Source of the DNA: Bryobacterales bacterium
GTDB lineage: Bacteria > Acidobacteriota > Terriglobia > Bryobacterales > UBA6623
Direction of reading: 5' to 3'
Assembly (NCBI GenBank): GCA_022826925.1
Contig: JAJDTX010000070.1
Coordinates: forward strand, 43,786 to 107,785
Length of the DNA stretch: 64,000 nt
The notes below the pieces were generated by a model. The model had not been told where the DNA came from, made no database searches, and saw only the letters and a list, made by a program, of their open reading frames with translations. Shown piece by piece: positions 63,231 through 64,000 of the stretch; within the stretch, counting starts at the first letter, position 1; each line of letters begins with the position of its first letter. The translations under genes were made by a program, and so were the position numbers.

Positions 63231-63516
63231 AGCTTGCCCTCGGCAGGCGCTCGGATGTCGTACGGGCTCGCGGCGTTGGATCTCAGGCTCGCCGCTGCCT
63301 TTGCCTCCCACTGCAGTTCCTCTTCACTTCCAGCTGTTCGCGAATCGATCGGAACTCGAAGAACAACTTCGGGCAGCGAGGAGGACATTTCTCGCGACGG
63401 TCGAGAGTTGTCGAGGCAGAGCGCCTGGCAGTGATGGTTAGATGGAATTGCGAGGAGCAAGAGGTCGGACATCCCCTCGCGATAAGCTCGCCGCCGACCT
63501 GAGGAAAGCCAGTTTG

Positions 63517-63879
63517 ATGCAGCGATGCAAGCCTCACTGGGGCTGGAGATTCGCCAACGTCGCGACTGCGTGGCTTTCCGTCGTTGGCACCGCAGCATTC
63601 GGCGCAACTCTCACCGTCACTGTCGACAACATCAAGGAAAACAAGGGCCTAGTGCACGTTGTGATCTACGACGCGGCCAACTGGCTGGACCGTAATCCCG
63701 CCAACTTCGCCGGGGCTCAGTCCACCGACATCACCGAACGCAGGGACGACGGTCCGCTAGTCACCCGTGTCGAACTCGAACCCGGCGAATACGCCGCTTT
63801 CGCTTACCACGATCGCAACGCCAATTTCAAATTTGACAGGAATTTCATTCGGATGCCCAAGGCTCATCTTCGACAGTAA
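63517..63879 (+). CDS. Truncated DUF2141 exported protein
   Basis: 120 residues. Signal peptide (WRFANVATAWLSVVGTAAFGA), then the DUF2141 domain: LTVTVDNIKENKGLVHVVIYD, VELEPGEYAAFAYHDRNANFKFDRNFIRMPK. Complete members continue after the MPK with a GYGFSNN-like segment; here the frame ends HLRQ and stops. The loss falls at the point where base composition changes. Probably a broken gene; the translated part might still fold. Confidence 0.6.
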   Translation: MQRCKPHWGWRFANVATAWLSVVGTAAFGATLTVTVDNIKENKGLVHVVIYDAANWLDRNPANFAGAQSTDITERRDDGPLVTRVELEPGEYAAFAYHDRNANFKFDRNFIRMPKAHLRQ

Positions 63880-64000
63880 TTTTCGGGTCGGTACGTAGTT
63901 TAAACGGTTTACGGCCGCAAACTCTCCAAATTGCAGATTGTGTAGTGCCACGTTTGTTTCGTGTATTGCGCATTTCATCCTTTCAATCAATGTGCTTCTT
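63880..64000. other. AT-richer DNA at the right edge
   Basis: The last 120 bases are about 44% GC by eye, clearly below the rest of the window, and begin where the DUF2141 gene is cut off. It could be the edge of an insertion element or island, but no terminal inverted repeat or transposase part is visible within the window. Confidence 0.4.

Overview
The window reads as a GC-rich chromosomal segment from a heterotrophic bacterium that is probably Acidobacteriota. This is an inference from gene content, with no marker tree behind it. The clues are two very large Oar-type TonB-dependent receptors with a carboxypeptidase-like N-terminal domain plus a remnant of a third, the planctomycete-type cytochrome c/DUF1549/DUF1553 + DUF1501 pair, many type I sulfatases, Tat-exported Gfo/Idh and DUF1501 proteins, and a conserved rpmH-rnpA-yidD-yidC-jag-mnmE block. 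Six Cys-type sulfatases (CxPxR motif), a GH29 fucosidase, a GH32 fructan hydrolase, a DUF5060-type glycosidase and a BNR propeller protein point to scavenging of sulfated, fucose-containing glycans, as in a marine or host-associated habitat.

Layout. 1-7.4 kb: 3' end of an oxalate-CoA-ligase-like gene, a possible 48-aa membrane protein, a minus-strand run (HEAT-fused sulfatase, serine hydrolase, pyrF), nrdR, a BNR propeller protein and a hydrolase remnant. 7.5-10.8 kb: Oar-type receptor with a hairpin-rich leader. 11.2-15.7 kb: rpmH-rnpA-yidD-yidC-jag-mnmE, with rnpA apparently starting inside rpmH. 15.9-18 kb: purS and a full-length GlmS homologue that lacks its catalytic residues in both domains. 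18-22.9 kb: M48 peptidase, class V aminotransferase, GH32, R2lox-type oxidase. 23-31 kb: vapBC, MFS transporter with GH29, nfeD/stomatin pair, receptor remnant, DJ-1-like protein, hicAB. 31.4-36.4 kb: GMC oxidoreductase, LRR protein, and a brnTA module with a frameshifted toxin lying between two copies of the start region of a sulfatase gene. 36.5-47.5 kb: second Oar receptor, the cytochrome c/DUF1553-DUF1501-GGT cluster, NHL protein, DUF1080 protein. 47.7-57 kb: cspA, sulfatase, small membrane protein, and an inositol-type set (iolE-like facing a DUF5060 glycosidase-iolD-SSS symporter operon). 57.4-63.2 kb: Gfo/Idh oxidoreductase with three sulfatases in a row. 63.2-64 kb: a truncated DUF2141 gene running into AT-richer DNA at the window edge.

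How the genes fit together: large outer-membrane receptors and secreted sulfatases/glycosidases would release sugars outside the cytoplasm. MFS and SSS transporters take them up, and iolD/iolE-like, Gfo/Idh, GMC and class V enzymes process them. Several genes lack a Shine-Dalgarno sequence and instead carry a TANNNT hexamer 5-10 nt before the start codon, which suggests that leaderless transcripts are common here. The most unusual observations are the catalytically stripped GlmS homologue, the repeat-flanked brnTA insertion, and the structured leader of the first receptor gene.
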